A stretch of 64,000 bases of DNA from Massilia sp. Leaf139. GTDB lineage: Bacteria > Pseudomonadota > Gammaproteobacteria > Burkholderiales > Burkholderiaceae_D. The notes under the pieces are model-generated. The model did no database searches and was not told the DNA's origin. It worked only from the letters and a program-made list of their open reading frames with translations. Made by a program: the position numbers and the translations under genes. The stretch lies in NCBI RefSeq assembly GCF_001424165.1, contig NZ_LMOJ01000023.1, forward strand, positions 124,001 through 188,000. Direction: 5' to 3'. Positions 9,917 to 17,591 of this stretch are shown piece after piece. Position 1 is the first letter of the stretch. Each line of letters begins with the position of its first letter.

Positions 9917-11200
9917 CTACTCCTCCAGTTCGTACAGCAGCCAGATCGCCGCCAGCATCGGCAGGTTTTTTGTCAGCGGCCCGTACGGGTGCAATAAAAA
10001 TTCAGGCAGCTTGAACGCTATCACGACCGTATAAAAGCCGATCAGGGCCAACTGTGCGCGCCACAGCGGGCGCCGCCGCGGCAGGAAGGCGATGCCGAGG
10101 CCGAGCAGCAGGTCGAAGCTGGCGGCGCCATACAGCATCAGCGGCTGCAGCGAGGGCGGGATACCGGTGCGTGCCAGTAAGTCGTAGCTCTGCTCGACCG
10201 GATACAGGCCGAAGGAGACAATCGCCGTGGCGATCCAGACCGCGACGATGCTCCAGCGCAGGGTCGGCAGCAGCCAGCCGAGTTTCGCCAGCGTGCGCTC
10301 CGCGCGCGGGTCGGTGATGAAGGCGGCAATCGGCGTCGGCGCCCGGCCCAATAAATGGGTGATGACGGCGGCGTCGCCCGTGTTGCCGCGGTCGAGCATG
10401 CGCAGCGCCTCGGGGTCGAGCAGGGCGCCGGGCAGCCAGCGTCCGGCTTGCGCCAGCAGCCGCGCCAGCCCGTCCGGCAGCGCCAGCAGCGGCTGGCGCG
10501 CCAGCCCCATGGCGGCGCGCAGGCGGCCGAGATAGGCGGTAAACGGCAGCGCTTCCGGGCCGACCAGGGGAACGCGCAGCGAGGTGGTGCCGGGCGGGAA
10601 CGGCAGGCGCTGGCGCAGCAGGGCGAGGATGGCGGCCGTCACGTCGTCGATGTGCACCGGCTGCACCAGCTGCGGCGCCGTGCCGAAGCGTACCGAGAGC
10701 GGCATGCTGGCCAGGGTTTTAAAGATACGGGCGCTGGCGCCGTCGCTGCCGTACACCAGCGAGGGCTGGATGATGTAGGAGCGCAGCGGCAGCGCGGCCA
10801 GGTAATCATCCGCCGCCTTTTTCGACAAGTGATACGCACTGTCCGCTTCCGCATCCGCCCCCAGGGCCGAGAGCTGGATCACGGTGTGCACGTGCTCGGA
10901 GGCGGCGCAGGCGGCGAACAGCGCACGCGGGGCCAGCGTGTGCAGGCGCGCGAAGCTCTGGCGGCCGGATTCGCGGAAGATGCCGACCGTGTTGACGACG
11001 GCATCGACACCATTAAGGCGCGCCAGCCAAACGGATTGTTCGGTATCGTTGGCGAAGTCAGCATGCACGTGGCTCAGGCGCGGGTGGCTGCCGGCCGGCG
11101 GCCTGCGCCCGGCGCAGACGACGTGGTGGCCTTCGGCCAGCAGCGCCTGCAGGACATGCTGTCCGATGAAGCCGCTGGCGCCAGTGAGCAAGATTCGCAT
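9917..11200 (-). CDS. SDR family NAD(P)-binding protein fused to a DoxX-like membrane domain
   Basis: 427 aa. The N-terminal half is an atypical short-chain dehydrogenase/epimerase (MRILLTGASGFIGQHVL, then an LSKKAADDYLAAL segment and a YGSDGASARIF stretch), about residues 1-290. The C-terminal quarter has four hydrophobic helices (SIVAVWIATAIVSFGLYP, LMLYGAASFDLLLGLGIAFL, LALIGFYTVVIAF, LPMLAAIWLLYE) typical of DoxX-like domains. The start at 11200 is chosen because AAAGGAAG lies just upstream; 17 extra residues are open in frame. Predicted inner-membrane-anchored oxidoreductase; substrate unknown. Confidence 0.87.
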   Translation of the reverse strand: MRILLTGASGFIGQHVLQALLAEGHHVVCAGRRPPAGSHPRLSHVHADFANDTEQSVWLARLNGVDAVVNTVGIFRESGRQSFARLHTLAPRALFAACAASEHVHTVIQLSALGADAEADSAYHLSKKAADDYLAALPLRSYIIQPSLVYGSDGASARIFKTLASMPLSVRFGTAPQLVQPVHIDDVTAAILALLRQRLPFPPGTTSLRVPLVGPEALPFTAYLGRLRAAMGLARQPLLALPDGLARLLAQAGRWLPGALLDPEALRMLDRGNTGDAAVITHLLGRAPTPIAAFITDPRAERTLAKLGWLLPTLRWSIVAVWIATAIVSFGLYPVEQSYDLLARTGIPPSLQPLMLYGAASFDLLLGLGIAFLPRRRPLWRAQLALIGFYTVVIAFKLPEFLLHPYGPLTKNLPMLAAIWLLYELEE

Positions 11201-11235
11201 GCACTTCCTTTCACCGATTCGATGAGGGTAATCAT

Positions 11236-11703
11236 ATGTCAGATTGGACAACTTCCATGCAACGCGGCCTGGTCGGCGGCGCCGCGTCGAGCATCGTCTC
11301 CACCGCCGCCCTGGCCATGCTCGGTCGTACCGAAGCCGGCAGCGCCTATGCGCCGACGAACGCCGTCAGCCACTGGATCTGGGGCGACGAGGCGGCCGAG
11401 CACGACGGTTTCTCGCTGAAATACACGATCACCGGCTACGCCATCCACCACATCAGCGCCACCTTCTGGTCGGTGCTGTTCGAAAAGCTGGTCGGCGAAA
11501 AGCTCGACCGCAAGGATCTGCGCGTGACGCTGGCGGCGTCCGCCGCGACCTCGGCGATCGCCTGCTTCGCCGACTACAAACTGACCCCTGAACGCCTGAA
11601 GCCCGGCTACGAAAAACGCCTGTCGAAGAAGTCGCTGGCCGGCGTGTACGCCGCCTTCGCCGTCGGCCTGGCGCTGGGTGCGATCGTCTTGCGCCGCGAC
11701 TAG
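11236..11703 (+). CDS. Uncharacterised small membrane protein
   Basis: 155 aa, not recognised. Four hydrophobic stretches are visible, near residues 11-30, 63-85, 98-115 and 131-150, the second containing the pair HH in GYAIHHISATFWSVLFEKL. The polar link has DYKLTPERLKPGYEKRLSKKS. GAGGG lies upstream of the ATG. Only 35 bases separate this start from the divergent SDR gene start, so one promoter must lie inside a neighbouring gene. The next gene follows after 28 bases, probably in the same transcript. Confidence 0.72.
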   Translation: MSDWTTSMQRGLVGGAASSIVSTAALAMLGRTEAGSAYAPTNAVSHWIWGDEAAEHDGFSLKYTITGYAIHHISATFWSVLFEKLVGEKLDRKDLRVTLAASAATSAIACFADYKLTPERLKPGYEKRLSKKSLAGVYAAFAVGLALGAIVLRRD

Positions 11704-11731
11704 TCCGCAATTCATCGCACGCGAGGAAGAC

Positions 11732-12244
11732 ATGCCGCCCTATGTCTATGTGCTCCTGCTGCATGGCGTGCTGGGCTTTCTCGACATCATCGTCAACCAC
11801 GAGCTGCTGGCCAAGCTGCCGAAACGGAGCGACGCCGCGGGCGAGGAAGCCCTGCACGCGGCGCGCGAGACCATCTTCGCCTGCCTGTTCGCCTGCCTGG
11901 CCTGGTACGAGTGGCATGGGGCCTGGGCTTGGTGGATCGGTGCGCTGCTGCTGGCCGAGGTGATCGTCTCGACGCGCGACGTCATCCTCGAGGGAGACAC
12001 GCGCATCCTGCCGGTGTCCGAGCGGGTGCTGCACCTGCTGCTGTTCATCAGCCTGGGCGTCTTGATCACCCTGGTCGGCCATGCCCTGCTCTGGTGGCAT
12101 GGCGCGCCGACGGCGGCCGTGCGCGTCGATTACGGCTGGGCCAGCTGGGTGCTGACGGCGATGTCGGTGCTGTCGTTCATCTGGGCCATGCGCGACGGCG
12201 TGGCGGCCGGGCGGCGCCAGAAGATCACCGCGCCATCCAAATAA
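11732..12244 (+). CDS. Uncharacterised integral membrane protein
   Basis: 170 aa with about five hydrophobic helices (VYVLLLHGVLGFLDIIV, FACLFACLAW, WWIGALLLAEVIV, LHLLLFISLGVLITLVGHALLW and VLTAMSVLSFIWAM). The pattern HGVLGFLDIIVNHELLAKLP and EWHGAWAW is histidine- and tryptophan-rich near the membrane, which could suit metal or haem binding, but no family is recognised. The start at 11732 is preceded by GAGGAAGA; the longer frame from 11678 overlaps the previous gene. A terminator hairpin begins at the stop codon. Confidence 0.72.
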   Translation: MPPYVYVLLLHGVLGFLDIIVNHELLAKLPKRSDAAGEEALHAARETIFACLFACLAWYEWHGAWAWWIGALLLAEVIVSTRDVILEGDTRILPVSERVLHLLLFISLGVLITLVGHALLWWHGAPTAAVRVDYGWASWVLTAMSVLSFIWAMRDGVAAGRRQKITAPSK

Positions 12245-12280
12245 AAAAACGCGCCCGACATCGGGCGCGTCCTGTTTTTA
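12242..12280. terminator. Bidirectional intrinsic terminator
   Basis: The stem ACGCGCCCGA (12249-12258) pairs with TCGGGCGCGT (12261-12270), flanked by an A-run on the left and CCTGTTTTTA on the right. It lies between convergent genes (the membrane protein on plus and the TonB-dependent receptor on minus) and can serve both. Confidence 0.9.
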
Positions 12281-12293
12281 CCGCCGCTTCGAC

Positions 12294-14783
12294 TTAAAAC
12301 GCGTAGTTGGCGCGGGCGTAGACGAAGCGGCCGGAACGGCCGAACGGCGAATAGTTCGAGAACGGCGTGTTGCCGGTCGTGTTCAGCGCCGGCGGCAGGG
12401 TTTCCGGGTACTGGTCGAAGACGTTGTCGGCGCCGAGCGCCAGCGTCATCTTCGGGGTCAGCGCATAGCGCGCCTCGAGGTCGACGACGGTTTTCGCGCC
12501 CAGCGGGAAGTCCAGGGCCGCGCTCGTGCCCGGCGTCATCGTCTTGCCGTAGCGGGTGGCGCGCGCGGTGGCGCCCCACTGGCCCAGTTTCCAGTTCAGG
12601 TTGGCGCTGAACTTGTTCTTCGGCTGGCCCTCTTCGATGGCGATGATGTTGACCCGGTCGAACAGCACCGGCGCCGGGAACAGCGCCGCCAGTTGCGCCG
12701 TGGCCGGCGTCCTGGTGACTTCCGTGCTGTTGAAATTGGCCGCCAGCGTGGCGTCGAAGCGCCCTGCCGCGCCGGCATTGAGCGGCCAGTTCATGACGAT
12801 GTCGACCCCGTCGGTGGTGGTGTCGACGCCGTTGATGAAGAAGCGTCCGCCGCCGACGCCGGTGAAACCCTGCGCGACGATGTAGTCGCGCACGTTTGTC
12901 TGCAGCAGGTTTTCCGACAGGATGATGCGGTCGCGGATCTTGATCCGGTAGGCGTCCACGGTCAGGCTGACGCGGTCGAAACGCAGCACCGCGCCGAGCG
13001 AGAGATTGACGGATTTCTCGGCGTCGAGCGGCTGTGCGCCGAGTGCCACGGCGACCGGGTCGGTAGGCCGGAAGGTCGTGATCTCGTAGGGGATGCCGTC
13101 GACGAAATTGGTCGAGGTGGAGGTGAAATACTGCTGCTGCGGCGAGGGCGCACGGAAGCCGTTCTGCACCGAGCCGCGCAGCGCGAAGCTTTTGGTGAAA
13201 TCGTAGCGGCCGGCCAGCTTGCCGGCCAGGCTGTTGCCGTAGTCCGAGTAATGTTCGGCGCGCACGGCAACCGAGGCCAGCAGCTGCGGCGTGATGTTGG
13301 CCTCGACGTCGACAAAGGCGCCGGCCGCGGTGCGGTGGGTGTCGATTTCGTTGGCCGGGCGGAAGCCGGGGAACACCTGCGAACCCGCCGCCGACGGCAG
13401 GCCGTTGGGCAGCGTGACGCCGCCGTAGCGGTAGGAATCCGGTTCGCCCGCGAACAATTCATAGCCTTCGCGCCGCACTTCGGTGCCGACGGCGATATTC
13501 AGCGGCGAGGACAGGCCCGCCATGTCGACCTTGCGTACGCCCGTCAGGTTCAGTACCAGCTGGTCGTAGGCGAAGCCGCCGGCGTCGAAATCGGTCTTGC
13601 TGGCCGCGCCGAGCGAGCGGTTCAAGGTGTTCTCGATCTGGAACTGCATCTTGTTCCTGCCGTAGCCGAGCGAGCCGTCCAGATCCCAGTCGCCCAGCGT
13701 CCAGGTGAGGCCGCCGGTCAGGCTGAGATCCTGCACCTTCGGCGAGATCAGCGGCAGGAAGCCGTCCGGGTAGATCGCCGGCACGTTGCGCGCATCCTGG
13801 GGCGTGCGGAAATAGCCGCCCGAGCGGGCGTCGCGTTCCTGGACGCTGGCCCAGCCGTACACCTTGATCCCGTTGCCAAGGTCGTTGCCTGCATTGGCGA
13901 ACACGGTCGTCTGCTGCATTTCCGGATCGCCGTACCAGGCATTGAAGCGGTTGATCGTGTTTTCGCGCGGATCGAAGGCGCCGTTCGTCAGGCGCGGGTA
14001 TTGCGAACGCATGTCGTAGCCGGCGCGCTCGGTGCGCGACTGATCCTTGTACTCGGCAGCAATGGTCAAATGACCGGTCTCGCCCAGCGGCAAACCCTTC
14101 CAGACGCTGAGGGTGGCGCTCTGGCCGTCAGCACGCTCGCGCGAGGCGGGGCCCGACCAGGTACCGCCGGCGGGCACCGTCTCGTTGAACAGGTCGTATT
14201 CGGTAAAGCGCGCGCCATAGGTGACGCTCGCTTCACCGCCGTCGCGGTCGGTGCGCAGGCGCAGGTTGATGACGCCGGAAATCGCATCCGACCCGTACTG
14301 GGCGGCGGCGCCGTCGCGCAGCACCTCGATGTTTTTGACGATCGCGGTGGGGATCGTGTTCATGTCGACCGCCGCCGAGCCGCGCCCGACCGAGCCGTTC
14401 AGGTTGACGAGCGAAGAAGCGTGGCGGCGCTTGGAATTGACCAGCACCAGGGTCTGGTCGGGCGCCATGCCGCGCAGGGTGGCGGGGCGGATGGTGTCGG
14501 TGCCGTCGGTCAGGGAAGGCCGCGGGAAGTTCAGGGAAGGCAAGGCCACCGACAGCGCCTGGTTCATTTCGGTGGTGCCGGTATTTTTGAGGGTGTCGGC
14601 CGAAATGATGTCGACCGCGGCGGCGGTGTCGAGCGCGCTGCGGTTGGCCACGCGGGTACCGGTGACCACCACGGTGGCCGCCGTGCCTTCGGTAGCGGTG
14701 TCCTGGGTCTGGGCCTGGGCCGTGCCCGCGAACATGGCGGCGATCGAGAGCGCCAGCACCGTTTTCTTCGTCGTTCTTTGCAT
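12294..14783 (-). CDS. TonB-dependent receptor
   Basis: Outer-membrane beta-barrel importer, 829 aa. The start at 14783 is preceded by AGAGGGAAG; a longer frame to 14864 is open but non-homologous. Signal peptide MQRTTKKTVLALSIAAMFAGTAQA. The plug domain follows (VVVTGTRVANRSALD near residue 40, TLRGMAPDQTLVLVNSKRRH, IEVLRDGAAAQYGSDAISGV near residue 160). The barrel ends in the terminal motif RFVYARANYAF with the C-terminal phenylalanine needed for insertion. Ligand unknown; the plug resembles receptors for carbohydrates or peptides rather than ones with a siderophore signalling domain. An inverted repeat sits in the leader. No partner enzymes are adjacent. Confidence 0.92.
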   Translation of the reverse strand: MQRTTKKTVLALSIAAMFAGTAQAQTQDTATEGTAATVVVTGTRVANRSALDTAAAVDIISADTLKNTGTTEMNQALSVALPSLNFPRPSLTDGTDTIRPATLRGMAPDQTLVLVNSKRRHASSLVNLNGSVGRGSAAVDMNTIPTAIVKNIEVLRDGAAAQYGSDAISGVINLRLRTDRDGGEASVTYGARFTEYDLFNETVPAGGTWSGPASRERADGQSATLSVWKGLPLGETGHLTIAAEYKDQSRTERAGYDMRSQYPRLTNGAFDPRENTINRFNAWYGDPEMQQTTVFANAGNDLGNGIKVYGWASVQERDARSGGYFRTPQDARNVPAIYPDGFLPLISPKVQDLSLTGGLTWTLGDWDLDGSLGYGRNKMQFQIENTLNRSLGAASKTDFDAGGFAYDQLVLNLTGVRKVDMAGLSSPLNIAVGTEVRREGYELFAGEPDSYRYGGVTLPNGLPSAAGSQVFPGFRPANEIDTHRTAAGAFVDVEANITPQLLASVAVRAEHYSDYGNSLAGKLAGRYDFTKSFALRGSVQNGFRAPSPQQQYFTSTSTNFVDGIPYEITTFRPTDPVAVALGAQPLDAEKSVNLSLGAVLRFDRVSLTVDAYRIKIRDRIILSENLLQTNVRDYIVAQGFTGVGGGRFFINGVDTTTDGVDIVMNWPLNAGAAGRFDATLAANFNSTEVTRTPATAQLAALFPAPVLFDRVNIIAIEEGQPKNKFSANLNWKLGQWGATARATRYGKTMTPGTSAALDFPLGAKTVVDLEARYALTPKMTLALGADNVFDQYPETLPPALNTTGNTPFSNYSPFGRSGRFVYARANYAF

Positions 14784-14802
14784 TGATCTTCCCTCTTTAG
14801 AT

Positions 14803-14829
14803 TGGTCTGAACGGCTACTGCTCAGACCA
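14803..14829 (-). promoter_or_regulatory. Inverted repeat upstream of the TonB-dependent receptor, GntR-operator-like
   Basis: TGGTCTGA (14803-14810) and TCAGACCA (14822-14829) are exact reverse complements 11 bases apart. Half-sites of this type resemble those bound by FadR-subfamily GntR regulators (TGGTC...GACCA), though those are usually contiguous. A possible promoter overlaps: TTGACA on the minus strand at 14857-14852 and, 17 bases on, CAGACT at 14834-14829. The repeat is about 20-46 bases upstream of the receptor start. Confidence 0.5.
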
Positions 14830-14943
14830 GTCTGGAGGGCACACCCGAGCATGTCAATTTGCAAAGGGTGCGGATGTGCAAATGCAACAGTGTCAGTACG
14901 TCAGGATGCCGTAAGGTAAATCGGCATACGGCCGGGCTGCTGT

Positions 14944-15885
14944 TTAGTGGGCGGGAACCGCCTTTTTGCCGCGCAGCTTGTTGACCAGGGTGACCACCAG
15001 CAGCACGAGGATGCCGACCGCGATCCCGACCAGGGCGTCGAACAGCACCGGGCCGATGGCGTGCAGCAGGCCGCCGATGGCGGGGACGTCGCCCAGGGCG
15101 GTGGCCATGCCTTCGGAATAGTGGTGCAGCAATTCCCAGTTGTGGCTGATGATGCCGCCGCCGACCATGAACATGGCGGCGGTGCCGACGATCGACAGGA
15201 ATTTCATCAGGCGCGGCGCCAGCGCCAGCAGCATGCGGCCCAGACCGCGCGCGAAGCCGCTCGTCTTCTGGCTCAGGTAGAGGCCGGCGTCGTCCATCTT
15301 GACGATGCCGGCCACCAGGCCGTAGACGCCGACCGTCATGATCAGGGCGATCAGCACCAGCACCGCCACCTGCTGCATGAAGGGCATCTGCGAGACCGTG
15401 CCCAGAGAGATGACGATGATTTCGGCCGAGAGAATGAAGTCGGTGCGGATCGCACCCTTGATCTTCTCTTTCTCGAGCGCGACCATGTCTTCCCTGGAGG
15501 CCACGGCCGCCGCCAGGCGCTCTTTATGGGCCGCGTCTTCCTCGGGGCTGTGCAGGAATTTATGGGCCAGCTTCTCGGCCCCTTCGAAGCAGAGGAAGGC
15601 GCCACCGATCATGAGCAGAGGAATGATCAGCCAGGGAGCGAAGGCAGAGATCAGCAGTGCCGCCGGCACCAGGATCGCCTTGTTCCATAGCGACCCCTTG
15701 GCGACCGCCCACACCACCGGCAGCTCGCGGGTGGAATCGACGCCCGTCACCTGCTGGGCATTGAGCGCTAGATCGTCGCCGAGCACGCCGGCGGTCTTCT
15801 TGGCCGCCACCTTGGTCATCACGGTGACGTCGTCGAGGACGGTGGCGATATCGTCGAGTAAAGCGAGCAAACTGCCTGCAGCCAT
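14944..15885 (-). CDS. yedI: DUF808 family inner-membrane protein (YedI-like)
   Basis: 313 aa with an N-terminal [33 protein letters not shown], the hallmark of DUF808/YedI proteins. Several hydrophobic helices follow ([89 protein letters not shown] and a final [20 protein letters not shown]). Function unknown in E. coli. The start at 15885 has AGGAGT upstream. Encoded alone, with the TonB receptor promoter region downstream. Confidence 0.9.
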   Translation of the reverse strand: MAAGSLLALLDDIATVLDDVTVMTKVAAKKTAGVLGDDLALNAQQVTGVDSTRELPVVWAVAKGSLWNKAILVPAALLISAFAPWLIIPLLMIGGAFLCFEGAEKLAHKFLHSPEEDAAHKERLAAAVASREDMVALEKEKIKGAIRTDFILSAEIIVISLGTVSQMPFMQQVAVLVLIALIMTVGVYGLVAGIVKMDDAGLYLSQKTSGFARGLGRMLLALAPRLMKFLSIVGTAAMFMVGGGIISHNWELLHHYSEGMATALGDVPAIGGLLHAIGPVLFDALVGIAVGILVLLVVTLVNKLRGKKAVPAH

Positions 15886-16084
15886 GAAGTACTCCTGAGA
15901 ATTAGCAATGTGGCAGCATCTTAACCGAGCGCAGGGGCCGCAGGCACACGGTTCAGCGCGATAAATTGCGTTTCAGGGCCAAAAATCTGCAGCTCGTCGC
16001 TTTCGCCGTGTGCCAGCCGCTGCGCATACGTATAGTCAGTATCGAAGGCTGCGGTACGCCAGCCTCGCCCCGCCGAAGGAGACC

Positions 16085-16318
16085 ATGATGATGACCACGA
16101 CCACGACCACGAACCACACCGCCACCCAGACCGCCGCGCCGCTGCGCCGTACCCGCCCGCCGAAACGCAAGACGCGCATCACGATCTACCTCGACGACGA
16201 GGTCTTGAACGAATTCCGCGACCTGTCCGAGCGTTGCGGCACCGGCTACCAGACCCTGATCAATGCCGCCCTGCGCACCCGCCTGACGGCGGCCGGCGCC
16301 GAACCGAGCCTGCTCTGA
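16085..16318 (+). CDS. Orphan BrnA-like antitoxin / ribbon-helix-helix protein
   Basis: 77 aa from the ATG at 16085; two further ATG codons follow directly, with GAAGGAG upstream. After a low-complexity threonine-rich leader and a basic linker (RRTRPPKRKTRITIYLDDEVLNEF) comes the ribbon-helix-helix fold, ending with GTGYQTLINAALRTRL near residues 52-66, the signature of the BrnA antitoxin family (DUF4415). BrnA normally neutralises a BrnT RNase encoded just upstream. No BrnT-like frame is present within the flanking genes, so this looks like an orphan antitoxin or a repurposed DNA-binding protein. Confidence 0.75.
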   Translation: MMMTTTTTTNHTATQTAAPLRRTRPPKRKTRITIYLDDEVLNEFRDLSERCGTGYQTLINAALRTRLTAAGAEPSLL

Positions 16319-16386
16319 CAGGCACGCTTCAAAACGCCCAGGAAGCGCCCCGTGGTCGTGCCGCTCTGTTGAAGGGCGCGAGAAAG

Positions 16387-16415
16387 TTACAAGTGGCAAA
16401 CATTTGTGCTACTCT
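16387..16415 (+). promoter_or_regulatory. Putative sigma-70 promoter of the HU gene
   Basis: TTACAA at 16387-16392 and TACTCT at 16410-16415 are separated by 17 bases, the ideal spacing, and lie about 28 bases upstream of the HU start. The spacer contains an imperfect dyad (ACAAGTG ... CATTTGT) that could be an operator. Confidence 0.55.
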
Positions 16416-16442
16416 TTCCGCTCTTTCAACCCCGGAGGCACC

Positions 16443-16727
16443 ATGAAAAAAGGCGAACTGATCGCGGAATTTGCCAAGCGTACCGAGATGTCGGGTACCG
16501 CGGCCAACAGCGCGGTCAACACGATCATCGAGATCATCACCGAGCGTCTGAAAAAAGGCGACACGGTCGGCATCACCGGCTTCGGCACGTTCTCGGTGAC
16601 CAAGCGCGCGGCGCGCAAGGGCCGCAACCCGGCAACGGGCGAGGTCATCAAGATCGGCGCATCGAAGACCCCGCGTTTCTCGGCCGGCGCCACCCTGAAG
16701 GCCGCCGTCAACCCGCGCAAGAAGTAA
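16443..16727 (+). CDS. HU-family DNA-binding protein
   Basis: Histone-like DNA-bending protein, 94 aa, forming dimers on the nucleoid. It begins MKKGELIAEFAKRTEMSG, with the core GDTVGITGFGTFSVTKRAARKGRNPATGE (residues about 39-67) and the proline-tipped DNA-binding arm GRNPATGE. It ends in TLKAAVNPRKK. CGGAGG precedes the start at 16443. The family signature is complete. Monocistronic under its own promoter. Confidence 0.95.
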   Translation: MKKGELIAEFAKRTEMSGTAANSAVNTIIEIITERLKKGDTVGITGFGTFSVTKRAARKGRNPATGEVIKIGASKTPRFSAGATLKAAVNPRKK

Positions 16728-16830
16728 TCCGCCTGTCTGGCTCGGCAATGGCGCAGTGGCATGAAGCCGCGCGCCATCCGCCTCCTCCCGTCGTACCGCC
16801 TCCCCGTTTTTCCTCTTCCCGAGTTTCCCC

Positions 16831-17469
16831 ATGTCTTTCGCTACCTGGATCGCCTTCGTCATTGCCGGCACCGTGATCGCCATTTCTCCCGGCTCCGGCG
16901 CGGTACTGTCGATGTCGCACGGCCTGGCCTATGGCGTCAAAAAGGCCAGCGCCACCGTGCTCGGCCTGCAGTTCGGCCTGATCCTGGTGCTCGCCATTGC
17001 CGGCGCCGGCGTCGGCTCCTTGCTGCTGGCCTCGCCCACCGCCTTCCTGGTCGTGAAAATCGTCGGCGCCCTGTACCTGATCTATCTCGGCATCTCGCAA
17101 TGGCGCTCGAAGGAGCAGGCCGGCCCGACGGCCAGCAGCGCCGGCTTGGCTGCGCATCCGTCTTTCCGTAAGCGCGTGCTGACCGGCTTTCTGACGAATG
17201 CGACCAATCCGAAGGGCATCATTTTCATGGTCGCGGTGCTGCCCCAGTTCATTTCGAAAGACGCTTCCCTGCTGCCGCAGCTGCTGATCCTGGGTGTGAC
17301 GATGGTCACCATCGACAGCATCGTGATGCATGGCTATGCGACGCTGGCCGCCTCGATGCAGAGATTGTTTCGCGATCCGCGCGCGATGCGCATCCAGAAC
17401 CGTTTCTTTGGCGCCGTATTGGTCGTGGTTGGCTCCATGCTCTTTTTCGTCAAACGCAGCGGCGCTTGA
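16831..17469 (+). CDS. LysE/RhtB family exporter
   Basis: Inner-membrane amino-acid or homoserine exporter type, 212 aa, with about six hydrophobic helices. The family opening ISPGSGAVLSMSHGLAYGVKKA (near residues 17-38) matches the conserved PGP/PG-A stretch of LysE. GFLTNATNPKGIIFMVAVLPQFI near residue 116 is the second family motif. The export substrate cannot be read from sequence. The stop codon lies in a short palindrome (GGCGCTTGAGCGCC) without a T-tract. Confidence 0.92.
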   Translation: MSFATWIAFVIAGTVIAISPGSGAVLSMSHGLAYGVKKASATVLGLQFGLILVLAIAGAGVGSLLLASPTAFLVVKIVGALYLIYLGISQWRSKEQAGPTASSAGLAAHPSFRKRVLTGFLTNATNPKGIIFMVAVLPQFISKDASLLPQLLILGVTMVTIDSIVMHGYATLAASMQRLFRDPRAMRIQNRFFGAVLVVVGSMLFFVKRSGA

Positions 17470-17591
17470 GCGCCCTGTTCATGTGTCGGTTGTGCACGAT
17501 GTGCAACCGTCTGTAACCCCGGTTGTCGCGGCCTGCGCGGGTGCGGTGTAATCAGGTCGACGCATTCCGTCCCCACCGCCAGGAGCCCTTG

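Noticed and set aside
12693..14786. 697-residue plus-strand open frame opposite the TonB-dependent receptor
   Set aside because: Antisense shadow of a gene with a clear signal peptide, plug and barrel; its protein has no family features.
17461..17474. Palindrome GGCGCTTGAGCGCC at the LysE stop as a terminator
   Set aside because: Short, two-base loop and no T-tract; not convincing.
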